Shown: piece by piece, positions 10,130 through 19,369 of the stretch | How positions within the stretch are numbered: position 1 is the first letter of the stretch | Layout: the number at the start of each line of letters is the position of its first letter | Assembly (NCBI RefSeq): GCF_023101765.2 | Contig: NC_064230.1 | Location: 3,844,001 to 3,908,000 of the forward strand | Source of the DNA: Spodoptera frugiperda | Taxonomy: Eukaryota; Arthropoda; Insecta; Lepidoptera; Noctuidae | DNA: 64,000 nt | Direction: 5' to 3' | The notes under the pieces: model-generated | What the model was told of the DNA's origin: nothing | What the model saw: the letters and a program-made list of their open reading frames with translations, nothing else | The model's database searches: none | Program-made: the position numbers and the translations under genes

Positions 10130-10595
10130 TAGCAAACCCGGCGAACTCCGTTTCGCCACCAATGATTTTCCTTGTTTTCCTGCTTTTGGCTTGAATTTTT
10201 TTTTAATTTTCTTTCCTATAAACCTTACGGAGCCCGAAACCTTTCCAATGAATGCAAAACCGTGGAAATCGGTTGCGTTCTGGAGTTATAGCGTCAGGAA
10301 GGAAGACCTGACTTTTTTATATTACGGTACGGCGGGTATCAATCCTTACGTTGTCGAAACTTCTACGGTTCGGACTAAGCGATTCGCTTCGTCGTTTATT
10401 CCGCGTACATCGAGAGACTGGAACAATCTGCCTGCTGCGGTTTTTCCATCCGATTACAATGTGGGTGTCTTTAAGTCTATAGTGAATAGGGTCTTAAGAA
10501 ACTAGTGCGCCTCACCATCAACGATTACATCACTACTTACCATCAGGTGGGATTGTAATCAAGCATTAGCTTATATCGAATAAAAAAATATATGT
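10130..10595 (+). mobile_element. Degenerate LINE remnant
   Basis: Contains the recurring segment CCTTACGGAGCCCGAAACC (10223-10241), then the coding remnant at 10330-10505, a short 3' UTR and an A-rich end (GAATAAAAAAATAT) near 10590. Confidence 0.55.
10330..10505 (+). pseudogene. Jockey-like LINE reverse transcriptase C-terminal tail
   Basis: The last ~58 residues of the frame contain RTKRFASSFIPRTSRDWNNL followed by a YNVGVFKSIVN motif and a stop at 10503-10505. This pattern (SFxPRTxxxWNxLP..YN..FKxxVN) is the conserved extreme C-terminus of Jockey-group LINE ORF2 proteins in insects. The upstream part of the frame is unrelated repeat sequence, so the apparent start Met at 10191 is accidental. 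No catalytic region remains. Confidence 0.7.
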
Positions 10596-10884
10596 TATAG
10601 AAGATGATTGTACCATTATGAATATAACTTTACCTGCACCGAATGCACTAAGCTAGGAAGTGCATTGTAAGAACAGTGGTGTAAGCAAAACTAATGGGTA
10701 CAACTGCAAAGTCCAAACAAGTACAACATACAATAACATATTATTAATGTTGCTTCGTCAGACATTTTTGTGTTTTCATCTAGTAAACAATTCTAATGGT
10801 TCTGTAGTTTGATGTGTTGTTTTAAGTGATCTCGAGTTTGATTTTCGGGTTGGGTAAAATGGGGTTTTTTTTGAGATGGGCAAG

Positions 10885-10955
10885 CCATGCTTCAGATTGG
10901 TGCGACCGGAGTGATACCATGGGTAAACAGAAAACTAGCATGATACTACGTTTTT
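10885..10955 (+). repeat. Rep-E 5' fragment
   Basis: CAAGCCATGCTTCAGATTGG and GGAGTGATACCATGGG match the Rep-E start; the copy is truncated after the AAAACTAGCATG segment. Confidence 0.55.
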
Positions 10956-10987
10956 TTTAGGGGGGTCATCCAATGAGTCATCCTGGC

Positions 10988-11280
10988 CTTTTTTTTGAAG
11001 GGGGAAAATCGTCCAATAACTTCTCCCGCTTTGGGGGAGGCGAGAGAGAGTGTCAGACTCTTACTGACTAAAAACCACCCCGTTCCTACTACTGCTTTTC
11101 GAGCCGGAGCCCCGGTAAAACCGTTAGGTAGTGCGCAACGCTGGATCAGGCATCTGCCCTACTGTGCCCCATCTGTGGTGGTCTGATGGCTCTTTGAGGC
11201 GCGCGCGGAAGGCAACGCATCGTACGTACGGTCCTGATTCTGGTCGGGAGGAGAGCTACCCTTGCTCAAAGCAAAGCATA
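10988..11280 (-). repeat. LR1-tail, long form
   Basis: Minus-strand LINE tail from TTTTTTTGAAGGGGGAAAAT (3' end) through GTGGTGGTCTGATGGCTCTT and GGTCCTGATTCTGGTCGG. The same segment at 29755-30060 continues into LINE coding sequence. Confidence 0.8.
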
Positions 11281-11765
11281 ATTAATTCATTAATTTTCTT
11301 GAGTATTTTGTGAAAATAAAAAATATTTCTAAACCGGCAATTGAAACCAAGACCGCTTGCTCAACAGCCGCACTTCCAACCACATGATCAACGATGTAGC
11401 GCTAGTTAGCAACAGCAAGCAAATTGAATTGTAAAATAAAACATATACATATAAAAAACATATCGAAAATTAATGAATAAAATATACATACATACACAAG
11501 TTCAAACAAACATACATACATAATTTTATGTAAAACAACCTTTTTGGTAACAACCAAAGACTAAAGACGACAAGCTTCCGACAAGAAAAAAAAAGGCAGC
11601 AAAAAAAAGAACATTGGATGCATAAACAATAAGTTTGACAGTTTTTTTTTCTAGATTTTTTCTCGCGTCCCGTCTCGTCCGGGAGGTCAGTCGTTTATCA
11701 TATTCTCGTATAATTTTTCCAACAATTCGGTTTCCGCGTGAATTTGGCATTTTTGGGGATCTTTA
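11281..11765. other. Intergenic, no gene supported
   Basis: Contains a CATA microsatellite (about 11485-11522). A 74-codon minus-strand ORF lies at 11526-11750; its translation is lysine/arginine-rich with no recognisable family. Confidence 0.35.
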
Positions 11766-11829
11766 AGATTTCGTAACAACATCTTGGCGACACCAGCGGA
11801 CGAAAATGGTACTAAATGTACATAAAATA

Positions 11830-12110
11830 CTCAAGTGTAGAGCCATGCTTCGGCACGAATGGGCCGGCTCGACTGGAGTGATACCACGGCCGAGCAGAAC
11901 ACCGACGTGAAACAACGCTTGCTTTGTGTTTCGTTGTGTGAGTGAGGTTACTGGAGACCCAATTCTCCCCTTCCCGATCTTCCCAATCCCCGATTCCCCA
12001 ACAACCCTTAAATTTCTAAGCCCCAAAAGGCCGGCAACGCACTTGTAACGCCTCTGGTGTTTCAACTGTCCATAGGCGGCAGCGATTGCTTACCATCAGG
12101 TGATACGTCG
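11830..12110 (+). repeat. Rep-E, near full length
   Basis: Runs from AGTGTAGAGCCATGCTTCGG to GCTTACCATCAGGTGATACG; the terminal TTATACCATAAAA is missing. Confidence 0.85.
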
Positions 12111-12119
12111 TCAGTAGAA

Positions 12120-12262
12120 ATAGGATCCGTTTCTACTCCTGCTCTGACTGCCCGGGTCAGGAATAGAAACGGGATCGTGTTTAGTCAATAAGAGTCTACT
12201 ACTCTCTATCGCCTCGCCCAAAGCGGGAGAAGTCATTATCTGATATTCCCCTTTCAAAAAAG
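12120..12262 (+). repeat. LR1-tail fragment
   Basis: Contains GGAATAGAAACGGGATCGTG and the AGTC..AAGAGTCTACTACTCTCTATCGCC order, ending CCCCTTTCAAAAAA. Confidence 0.65.
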
Positions 12263-12485
12263 ACAATCAAAATCCAAATTTAATGTCTACAGAACCATCC
12301 GATTGTCCCGTAATAAAAATACTGTTGCCAAAGTCGCAGTTTCAAAGTTTTATCCGAATCCAAAACAGTGAATAAATTGGGTCAATTATATGTCTGAAAA
12401 CTCAAAAATATAAATTCAAAACCAAAAACATATCGATGTCTTCCGGCTAAAAGAGGGTAAGCGTAATTTTTTTGGGATTTTGAGT

Positions 12486-12799
12486 TTTTTTTATTTATGA
12501 AACACGCCGTAAACGAGCACACGTATCACCGATGGTAAGCAATCGCCGCCGCCCATGGACACTTGAAACACCAGAGGCGTTACAAGTGCGTTGCCGGCTT
12601 TTTGGGAGTTAGGAATTTAAGGGTTGTTTGGGAATCGGGGATTGGGAATATTGGGAAGAAGGGAATTGGGCCTCCGATAACCTCACTCACACAACGAAAC
12701 ACAACGCAAGCGTTGTTTCATGTCGGTTTTCTGTGAGGCCGTGGTATCATTCCTATCGAGCCGTCCCATTCGTACCGAAGCATGGCTCTCCAACACTTA
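12486..12799 (-). repeat. Rep-E, full length
   Basis: Runs from TTTTTATTTATGAAACACG (3' end, minus strand) to CATGGCTCTCCAACACTT (5' end). Confidence 0.85.
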
Positions 12800-12828
12800 G
12801 TTAGTAGTTATATACATATTCACATCAG

Positions 12829-13002
12829 TGGCGACTGCGGATTGGAAGACGTAACGTGGGCAGACCTTCTACTAGGTGGACCAACGACATCGTCAGAGTG
12901 GCGGGGAGCCAGTGGATGCAGGTGACGGCTTGTCGTTCTACGTGGAGGACAAGGGGGAGGCCTTTGTTCAGCATTGGACGTCTTTCGACTGATGATGATG
13001 AT
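12829..13002 (+). pseudogene. RTE-like LINE, ORF C-terminus and 3' end
   Basis: Reading from 12829, the frame gives a GRPSTRWTNDIVRVAGSQWM motif, the conserved C-terminal region of RTE-clade LINE reverse transcriptases, and ends in the (GAT)n tail typical of that clade at 12990-13002. Only about 55 codons remain. The final residues before the tail differ from the usual WTSxG ending, indicating decay. The clade call rests on the motif. Confidence 0.7.
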
Positions 13003-13024
13003 ATTATGACTTCACAAATCAACA

Positions 13025-13300
13025 GCCTATAAGTGGCCATTGCTGACCAAAGGCCTCTTCACACAAGAAGGTTTGAGCATCAATCACCACGCTTGCTCTG
13101 CGAGTTGGCGATTTCAAACTTATTATTAGAAATTATAAGCTCATGTTTCCGTAACATGTTTTCCCTCACAGTTTGTCAGTGGTGTCTAAATAATCTTAGA
13201 AAGTACAACATATAACTCGGAAAAAGTCACATTGGTACTTGCCGTTGGTAGGTTTTGAACCCTTATGCATGAGGATGGCCTGGATGATGCCCTGGTTTCC
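13025..13300 (-). repeat. SINE-C, near full length
   Basis: On the minus strand it contains the head-proximal CCTACCAACGGCAAGTACCA, then CATGTTACGGAAACATGAG and ATTAGAAATTATAAG, and ends near AGGCCTTTGGTCAGCAATGG. Confidence 0.8.
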
Positions 13301-13589
13301 TTAAACCTCCGGGCCACCACGACATTTTTCCACATACATAGCTGGTATTAACGAAATCAGCTATTATTTCTTCATCAAATGATGTTTATAACTCAATGTC
13401 ACAAAAAATGTGTGTTACCCTATTTTGGCCGAAAGGCATTGATATTAAAAAACACGTAACTACGTCTTATTTTTGGAAAAATATTTGCGGTTTCTCAGAA
13501 ACACTGATAAACAAAGCTGGATGTCTAACTGCGTAGAAAAACACAGCAACTCTCTTAAATTTTAAGGAAACTCTAAGCTAAGATATGGA

Positions 13590-13858
13590 AGTGCAGGTCT
13601 GCGGACGGCGAGCAAGGGTGGCTCGCCGCCCGGCCAGAACCAGACCCGATCGTGTAGAGGCTCAAAGAGCTATCAGACCACCACAGATGGGGCCCAGTAA
13701 GGCTGATGCCGACTTGGAGTTGCGGACTACCTAGCGGGTTTACCGGGGCTCCGACTCGAAAAGCAGGAGTAGGAACGGGGTGGTTTTTAGTCAGTAAGAG
13801 TCTGACACTCCCTCTCGCCTCGCCCAAAGCGGGACAAAGCATTGGATGATTATCCTCC
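13590..13858 (+). repeat. LR1-tail, long form
   Basis: Starts GTCTGCGGACGGCGAGCAAG, includes ACCACAGATGGGGCCCAGTA and the complete tail to GGATGATTATCCTCC. No LINE coding sequence is retained. Confidence 0.85.
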
Positions 13859-13860
13859 TA

Positions 13861-14404
13861 CAATAAATAAGTCCTACTGGTGACCACTCGAATATTTTTC
13901 CAGAATTATTTTTTAAACAAGTTCAATTACATAATGTTTGCTATTCATCAACGAAACTATTGACCGGTGTGTGGCCACGAAAACGACGAATGAAATAATT
14001 TATTTTCTAAACTTCTAGTTACTAGGTACATTGACCCAAATACTTTTACGAAAGGGAATATAATAGGGTCAGAATGTCGTAATAATACCCAAAGGGACAA
14101 GTGTCGCAATACATTTCACCTTTCACAGGGACAAAGTATGGAGCAAGAACTAGTGTGGGCATTGATTAAAATTCTAAACTGGTTCAGACTGGATTTATTC
14201 AGTTTTCCTATTTATAGAAATGTAGGTACTGATGCACGTCTGTAAAGGTAGCTGAAACTGTCTTAATTAAATAATGGATGTTGAACTGTATTTTGTTGGT
14301 GTGGAGTTGAAATTTCTAAAGTATATTTTACAGTTTGAGTAGTTTAATGAAAAATACTTCAATAAATTGCAACGAATATATGAATTCATTTGCGCAATGC
14401 AAGT
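13861..14404. other. Intergenic, no gene seen
   Basis: AT-rich, with no repeat family recognised and no supported ORF or exon. Confidence 0.4.
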
Positions 14405-14680
14405 CAAGTGTGGGAGAGCCATGCTTTGGCGCTGCTGGGTCGGCTCGACCGGAGTGATACCACGTCCTCATAGAAAACCAACGCGAAACAACGCTTGCGT
14501 TTGTTTCAGACAACAACAATCTTCCTAATCTCCGATTCTCCAACAATTCACGAATTCCTAACCCCCAAAAGGCCGGCAACGCACTTGTAACGCCTCTGGT
14601 GTTTCAAGTGTCCATGGGCAGCGGCGATTGCTTACCATCAGCTGATCCGTCTGCTCATTTACCGGCTAATTCCATAAAAA
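14405..14680 (+). repeat. Rep-E, near full length
   Basis: From AAGTGTGGGAGAGCCATGCT to GGCTAATTCCATAAAAAT. Confidence 0.85.
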
Positions 14681-14734
14681 TGCACGTGGACAGTACGTCT
14701 TTAATTTAACCTAGATAAGGCTAGATAACTAAGA

Positions 14735-14825
14735 AGTGAAAGAGATATGTAAGATTCGTAGCAATTGGCGTTCCATTGTCTCTGCTTACCCCCATGGGAG
14801 ACAGACGTGAGGTTATGTATGTGAA
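14735..14825 (+). repeat. Dispersed repeat shared with 31855-31985
   Basis: GGCGTTCCATTGTCTCTGC and CCCCCATGGGAGACAGACGT recur in reverse at 31880-31925. Family not identified. Confidence 0.6.
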
Positions 14826-15006
14826 TCGATGTAAAACACATGTTTGTGCTAAAAAAACAAAGGATGATCTAAAGCGAGGAACGTGATCGCCGTTCTAAAG
14901 GCCGCACGTGAAACTCAAGGTTAGGGGTGAAACACAACCTAAATGGAATGTTTTTAGAGTTGAAAATTAATTGTAGCGTACATTAAAATATACTGTCGTG
15001 GTAGCT

Positions 15007-15178
15007 TAAAGGTTCATCGTACGCATCGCACGCAACGGATTTTAGTTTGTCTTGTATAAAAACTCATACAACTACGTCCACTGATCCGCATCGTACGGAC
15101 CGCATCATCAGCAATGCCTACATGCGATGCGTACTGATGCCGTCATACCTCGTCATTCGGGCCTATGGACCCTTACAT
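15007..15178. repeat. MITE with ATCGTACGCATCGCACGC ends
   Basis: Contains GTCCACTGATCCGCATCGTA and CCGCATCATCAGCAATGCCT; the whole unit recurs in reverse at 61063-61235. Terminal motifs are inverted repeats of GCGTACGATG type, and no ORF is present. Confidence 0.75.
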
Positions 15179-15603
15179 TAAGACATGCACTGTCCTACGA
15201 CACAAATATATCATGTATGTCATCAGCACAGTACATCCAGTCACCTGATGATGAAGGTTGACTTTCCAGCCGACAAACTCTTTGTCTATAAATAGGTCGC
15301 TGCGAACAAAGAATACAACAACAAGTGTTGTTCCGAAAAATAACGGCAAGTTGACCCATAAAGCTAAATCTCTAAGAAATTTATTTCATTGACACATTGC
15401 ATCAGCTCATTCATTCATTTGGACGTTTTTCTACTCTTTCTAACTTCTGTTAAAGCGTATCTTCTGTCTCCTTCCAGCGTAGAAGGTTAGAAAATGGGAC
15501 AGCATTTAGAAATTCCTTTTTTCCGAATGTATAAATAATCAATTGTTTCTTAGAAAGTTACTTTCTGGAAATTATGAAGGAAAAATGGTTGGAGTAAGAC
15601 CAG
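15179..15603. other. Intergenic, no gene supported
   Basis: Contains a TATA-like CTATAAATAGG at about 15286-15296, but no exon with it. Confidence 0.3.
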
Positions 15604-15733
15604 TCTTTTTTTGAGAGTGGAAAGCGAGGCGAGAGATAGTGTCAGACTCTTACTGACTAAAAACCACCCCGTTCCTACTCCTGCTTTTTGAGCCGGAGCC
15701 CCGGTAAACCCGCTAGGTAGTCCGCAGCTCCGT
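15604..15733 (-). repeat. LR1-tail
   Basis: Minus-strand tail from TTTTTTTGAGAGTGGAAAG (3' end) to GGTAGTCCGCAGCTCCG. Confidence 0.8.
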
Positions 15734-15904
15734 GGAATACGACCAATAGAACTAATACAACTGCTACATTAATCGCATCGAAAGTAAAAAAAGAAGTTTT
15801 TGAGGTACATTCAGTTTATATCTAAAACTTACTTACCTAACTATCATGGCATTAATGATGACCCGTGCGAACGGCGCGTCGCGATCAAAGAGCCATCAGA
15901 CCTC

Positions 15905-16028
15905 AGCCAAAAGGCCGGCAACGCACTTGTAACACCTCTGCTGTTTCAAGTGTCCATGGGCGGCGGCGATTGTTTACCATCAGGTGATCTGTCTGCTCGT
16001 TTACCGGCTTATACCATAGAAAAAGGAC
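15905..16028 (+). repeat. Rep-E 3' half
   Basis: AAAAGGCCGGCAACGCACTT through GGCTTATACCATAGAAAAA. Confidence 0.8.
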
Positions 16029-16384
16029 AAAGGAGGATGATCAGGTGACGTTTGTATGGGATACGTGATTAAATGCATGTGTTTTATGGTCTACCTGACA
16101 TATATTCAGGTCAAAGTTTCTATTAGGTACACTGGACAACGTCGCATCAAGTTGGTTCAATTTGGCTGAAGTATTCACTGGACTATCGATCTTATTGTTT
16201 AAAGTTTTTAAGTTTAAAATTGATTAAGCATGTTTGATATTTTGGTATAGGTTGTTGTGCTGGCATTTCTAATTTTTGTTTAATGGATTTTCCACTCTGT
16301 TTTTAAAGTGTTAAGATTAAAAATTTATTAAGTAATTGGGTGTAAGCGTGTACTTTGATGTGCTGTAGTATAATAGGGTCTGTG

Positions 16385-16540
16385 TATAATTTTGGCCACG
16401 TCGACATATTTTCGTGGCATAAAAAGTCTATGTCTTATATTCCAGACTGTAATCTATATCTGCACCAAATTTCACGCAGTTCAGTTCAGCAGTTTTGACA
16501 TAATTGAGCAACAAACATACAAACGTATGAAGTCTCTCAT
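16385..16540 (-). repeat. Degenerate dispersed repeat shared with 47140-47275
   Basis: CGTGGCATAAAAAGTC, TTCCAGACTGTAATCTA and the phrase GTTCAGCAGTTTTGACATAA recur in diverged form at 47150-47250. This is a common moth repeat of unknown class. Confidence 0.4.
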
Positions 16541-16846
16541 TATAAGTTTAGTATGTATGTAGTTTAACCAATAAATGATTCGGAGTGCGAAGGTATACCA
16601 GTTTCGCCTCGTCACGTTCATCGAAAACAAGTCATAAAGGGGTCCAATGATGCAATTTAAGGAAAATTTATGTACAATGTGACTCAAATATTTTCAGCTA
16701 AATTATGATGTAAATACAAAACATAATAACATGTAAAGTAGTACCTATAATTTAATGGACAGAACCATTATATTAGTAGGTAGTACCTACATTGAGAATA
16801 TGAATGTAACTATGATCTAATTTTCATAAATGGAAATGTTTTTGTC
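16541..16846. other. Intergenic, no gene seen
   Basis: AT-rich. The minus-strand 68-codon ORF at 16481-16687 has no recognisable product. Confidence 0.3.
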
Positions 16847-16903
16847 GTCCATGGAGACCCGCAACACCAGAGGAGTCACAGATGCATTGCCGGCCTTTTA
16901 AAG
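16847..16903 (-). repeat. Rep-E fragment
   Basis: GTCCATGGAGACCCGCAACA through GATGCATTGCCGGCC. Confidence 0.6.
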
Positions 16904-16969
16904 GAATACGAACTTTTATTTAACTTTTTAGGCAAGACAGACTCTAGGCTCTAGTCTCTAGGTAGGCTA

Positions 16970-17065
16970 CGCGACATCGCCGTGTCTGCGCACGCTGCTC
17001 ATGATGAAGAGTGCCTCTGTGACTCGAAACTAGTAGAGCTTTTGCCATTAATGTACGGGAGTAAA
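16970..17065 (+). repeat. Dispersed repeat J
   Basis: CTGCGCACGCTGCTCATGAT and GACTCGAAACTAGTAGAGC also occur at 32445-32575, and partly at 27190-27250 and 36150-36180. Class unknown. Confidence 0.55.
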
Positions 17066-17174
17066 CCGTGTACTTTAAGTTAATTAAGTATGTCTCTCGA
17101 CAGTTATTATAAAAATAAAGACGGACTCTGTTAAATAAGAAAAATGCTTAATTTTGTAATTACATCTAAATATT

Positions 17175-17363
17175 ACTGGGATTTCCACGGGTTTTCGAAA
17201 ATTTCTCAGTAGTAGCACGGAGTTTGGAATTGTGTCCAGGATATGGCAATAGGCTCACCGCCTATTACACTGGACTTCTAACACAAATGGTATACATTGT
17301 ATAGCGGCATTTAGTGCCGTAATGTCCACCTCTGCCTACCCCTTCGGGGATAAAAGGCGTGAC
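17175..17363 (+). repeat. SINE-A without its tRNA head
   Basis: From GGGTTTTCGAAAATTTCTCA to TTCGGGGATAAAAGGCGTGA. Confidence 0.8.
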
Positions 17364-17515
17364 GTTGCATCTAAATATTGCGTGTTACGATAAATATGGA
17401 AACGTGATTTTACCAGTACATTGAGATTTATTAGCTGACTCTGTACATTTATATAAACATTTTGCTTATTATAAACTTTATAATATATTAATTATACACA
17501 ACTTAAACTTGTAGG

Positions 17516-17880
17516 ATTGCCTCGTTGGCCGAGTGGTCGTAAGTGCAGTCTCAGGTTCGATTCCTGGGTCGGGCAAAGTATTGCTGGTTTTTTTTCTGTT
17601 TTTCGAAAATTTCTCAGTAGTAGCATGGAGTCTGGAATTGTGAAAAGTGGGTGTACATTGTATAGCGGCATAATGTCCACCCCTTTTTTTAAGGGTGAAA
17701 GTCATCCAACGACTTCTCTCGCCAGGGCGAGGTGAGGGGAATGTCAGATTCTTACTGACTAAAAACCACACCGTTTCTACTCCTGCTTTTCGAGCCAGAC
17801 CCCGGTTAGCCCGCTAGGTAGTCCGCAACTCCGGTAATGTGCAACACTACCAGCCCCCTGCGGGATAAAAGGCGTGACGA
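17516..17880 (+). mobile_element. SINE-A interrupted by an LR1-tail
   Basis: The head at 17516-17575 is tRNA-like: box A TGGCCGAGTGG, box B GGTTCGATTCC. The SINE runs to AATGTCCACC at 17682, is split by the LR1-tail at 17684-17834, and resumes at 17837 GTAATGTGCA to GGGATAAAAGGCGTGACG. The AATGTSCA motif at both junctions fits a short target-site duplication. Confidence 0.85.
17684..17834 (-). repeat. LR1-tail nested in SINE-A
   Basis: Minus-strand LINE tail from the T-run CCTTTTTTTAAGGGTG to GGTAGTCCGCAACTCC. Confidence 0.85.
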
Positions 17881-17929
17881 TGTATTAAACTTATAGCCTT
17901 CATTGATTAAAAGAGAGACTTTTGAAAGC

Positions 17930-18172
17930 GATCCATACCACGGCCTCACAGAAAATCGACGTGAAACAACGCCTCTCTTTCTTGCGTCGTGTTACGTTGT
18001 GTAAGCCCCTTTCCAATCCCCAATTCCCCAACAACCCTTAAATTCATAACCCCCAAAAGGCCGGCAACGCACTTGTAACTCCTCTAGTGTTACGGGTGTC
18101 CATAGGCGACGCTGATTGCTTACCATCAGGTGATCCGTCTGCTCGTTTGCCCCTATTCCATAAAGATCCTAT
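17930..18172 (+). repeat. Rep-E, lacking the first ~70 bp
   Basis: From CCATACCACGGCCTCACAGA to GCCCCTATTCCATAAAG. Confidence 0.8.
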
Positions 18173-18242
18173 ATACATCTCATGAATTATAATCTGTTAC
18201 CTGTTAAGTAAATATTAGTAAAATTGGTGTTTTTTAAACTAA

Positions 18243-18531
18243 AGCAACGTCACGCCTTTTATCCCCGAAGGGTAGGCAGAGGTGCACATTACGGCACGTA
18301 ATGCCGCTATACAATGTACACCCACTTTTCACCATTTGTGTTATAAGTCCCATGTAATAGAGGGTGAGCCTATTGCCATATACTGGACACAATTCCATAC
18401 TCCGTGTTACTACTGAGAAATTTTCGAAAAATCGAAAATACCTCAGTAATACTTTGCCCGACCCGGGAATCGAACCCGAGACCTCTTGTTCGGCAGTCGC
18501 ACTTGCGACCACTCGACCAACGAGGCAGGCA
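18243..18531 (-). mobile_element. Full SINE-A with 14-bp target-site duplication, upstream of spook
   Basis: The minus-strand SINE has its tRNA-like head at the right end (box B complement GGAATCGAACC near 18466) and its tail at the left. GTTTTTTAAACTAA flanks it at 18229-18242 and 18532-18545, a perfect target-site duplication. It ends about 350 bp before the spook TATA box, so it bounds the unique promoter-proximal sequence. Confidence 0.9.
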
Positions 18532-18545
18532 GTTTTTTAAACTAA

Positions 18546-18881
18546 GTTCATCAAAATCTGTGCAGTAGTTTTTGATATGTAAAGGAATCAAAGATGACTC
18601 CCAAAAAACCCTACGTAGGCTTTGAAAACTGTAAAAACAAAATATATGAAAACAACAATCTACCTATCTATGGAAAATGCAAAAATAATCCCTAAACAAA
18701 ACCAAATAGGATAGAAAATCGCGAAACAGAAAATGGCAATATAAAATTTTCTTCGAAAACCAACTTATATTTGCGGTCGAAAAACTATTTTTCTTTCACA
18801 TTTCCAACTGTTTTCTTATTTGACCAACCGCAAATGCGTTTGTAAATTTGAAATGAGAATGCTAATTTGACGAGGCGCGCA
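18546..18881 (+). promoter_or_regulatory. Unique upstream region of spook
   Basis: About 335 bp free of recognised repeats lies between a SINE and the TATA box. It holds an inverted pair of GCGGT/ACCGC-centred motifs (ATTTGCGGTCG near 18770, CAACCGCAAATG near 18827). Stage- and tissue-specific control of CYP307A genes in the prothoracic gland is known; which factors bind here is not shown by the sequence. Confidence 0.4.
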
Positions 18882-18914
18882 TATAAAAGGCGGAACGAGC
18901 TTTGCCACTTCAGT
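18882..18914 (+). promoter_or_regulatory. spook core promoter: TATA box and initiator
   Basis: TATAAAA is at 18882-18888 and the arthropod initiator TCAGT at 18910-18914 (A+1 = 18912), 30 bp from the first T of the TATA box. That is the canonical spacing. It predicts a 76-nt 5' UTR ending at the start codon at 18988. Confidence 0.85.
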
Positions 18915-18987
18915 GCGACTCAAACAGCCGTTCCCACCGGTGTTAGTCACTCTAAAAAATCTTTTTTTTTTACCAAAAAAAATAAAG

Positions 18988-19369
18988 ATGTTGAGTGTAC
19001 TATTTTTCATAACTGCCGCCATTTTGGTGGCATACAAATTTTATTCGAATAACACCGTAACTTGTAAGAAAGTTAACAAATACGGTGATGATAAAGTTTT
19101 AGTTTTGAAAGAAGCACCGGGGCCTACACCCTTACCGGTTATCGGTAATTTACATCTTTTGGGGAAGCATGAATCCCCATTCCAGTCTTTCACTGACTTG
19201 GCGAAAGACTATGGGGATATCTTTAGCTTGAAATTGGGAACAGCTAAATGTTTAGTAGTCAACAATTTGGAGTTAATTCGCGAAGTTTTGAACCAGAATG
19301 GAAAGTTCTTTGGCGGTCGACCTGACTTCCTACGCTTCCATCAGCTATTTGCCGGAGACCGCAATAATT
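18988..19369 (+). CDS. spo: spook exon 1 (signal anchor to C-helix region)
   Basis: Encodes residues 1-127 and the first base of codon 128. Residues 2-19 (LSVLFFITAAILVAYKFY) form the membrane anchor that holds microsomal P450s in the ER. A lysine-rich linker follows, then the proline-rich hinge. The exon ends AATAATT with donor GTAAGT at 19370-19375, giving a phase-1 intron. GGRPDFLRFHQLF and the GDRNN stretch sit near the substrate-access and C-helix area. Confidence 0.92.

Noticed and set aside
15286..15300. TATA box for an unknown gene
   Set aside because: No initiator, exon or ORF follows at a suitable distance.
17510..17580. Functional tRNA gene
   Set aside because: The tRNA-like sequence continues into the SINE-A body and recurs at many loci; no complete cloverleaf with acceptor pairing was seen.
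18913..18987. Upstream in-frame extension of spook beginning at 18913
   Set aside because: The codon at 18913 is GTG, one base after the predicted transcription start; the first ATG in frame is 18988, directly before the membrane anchor.
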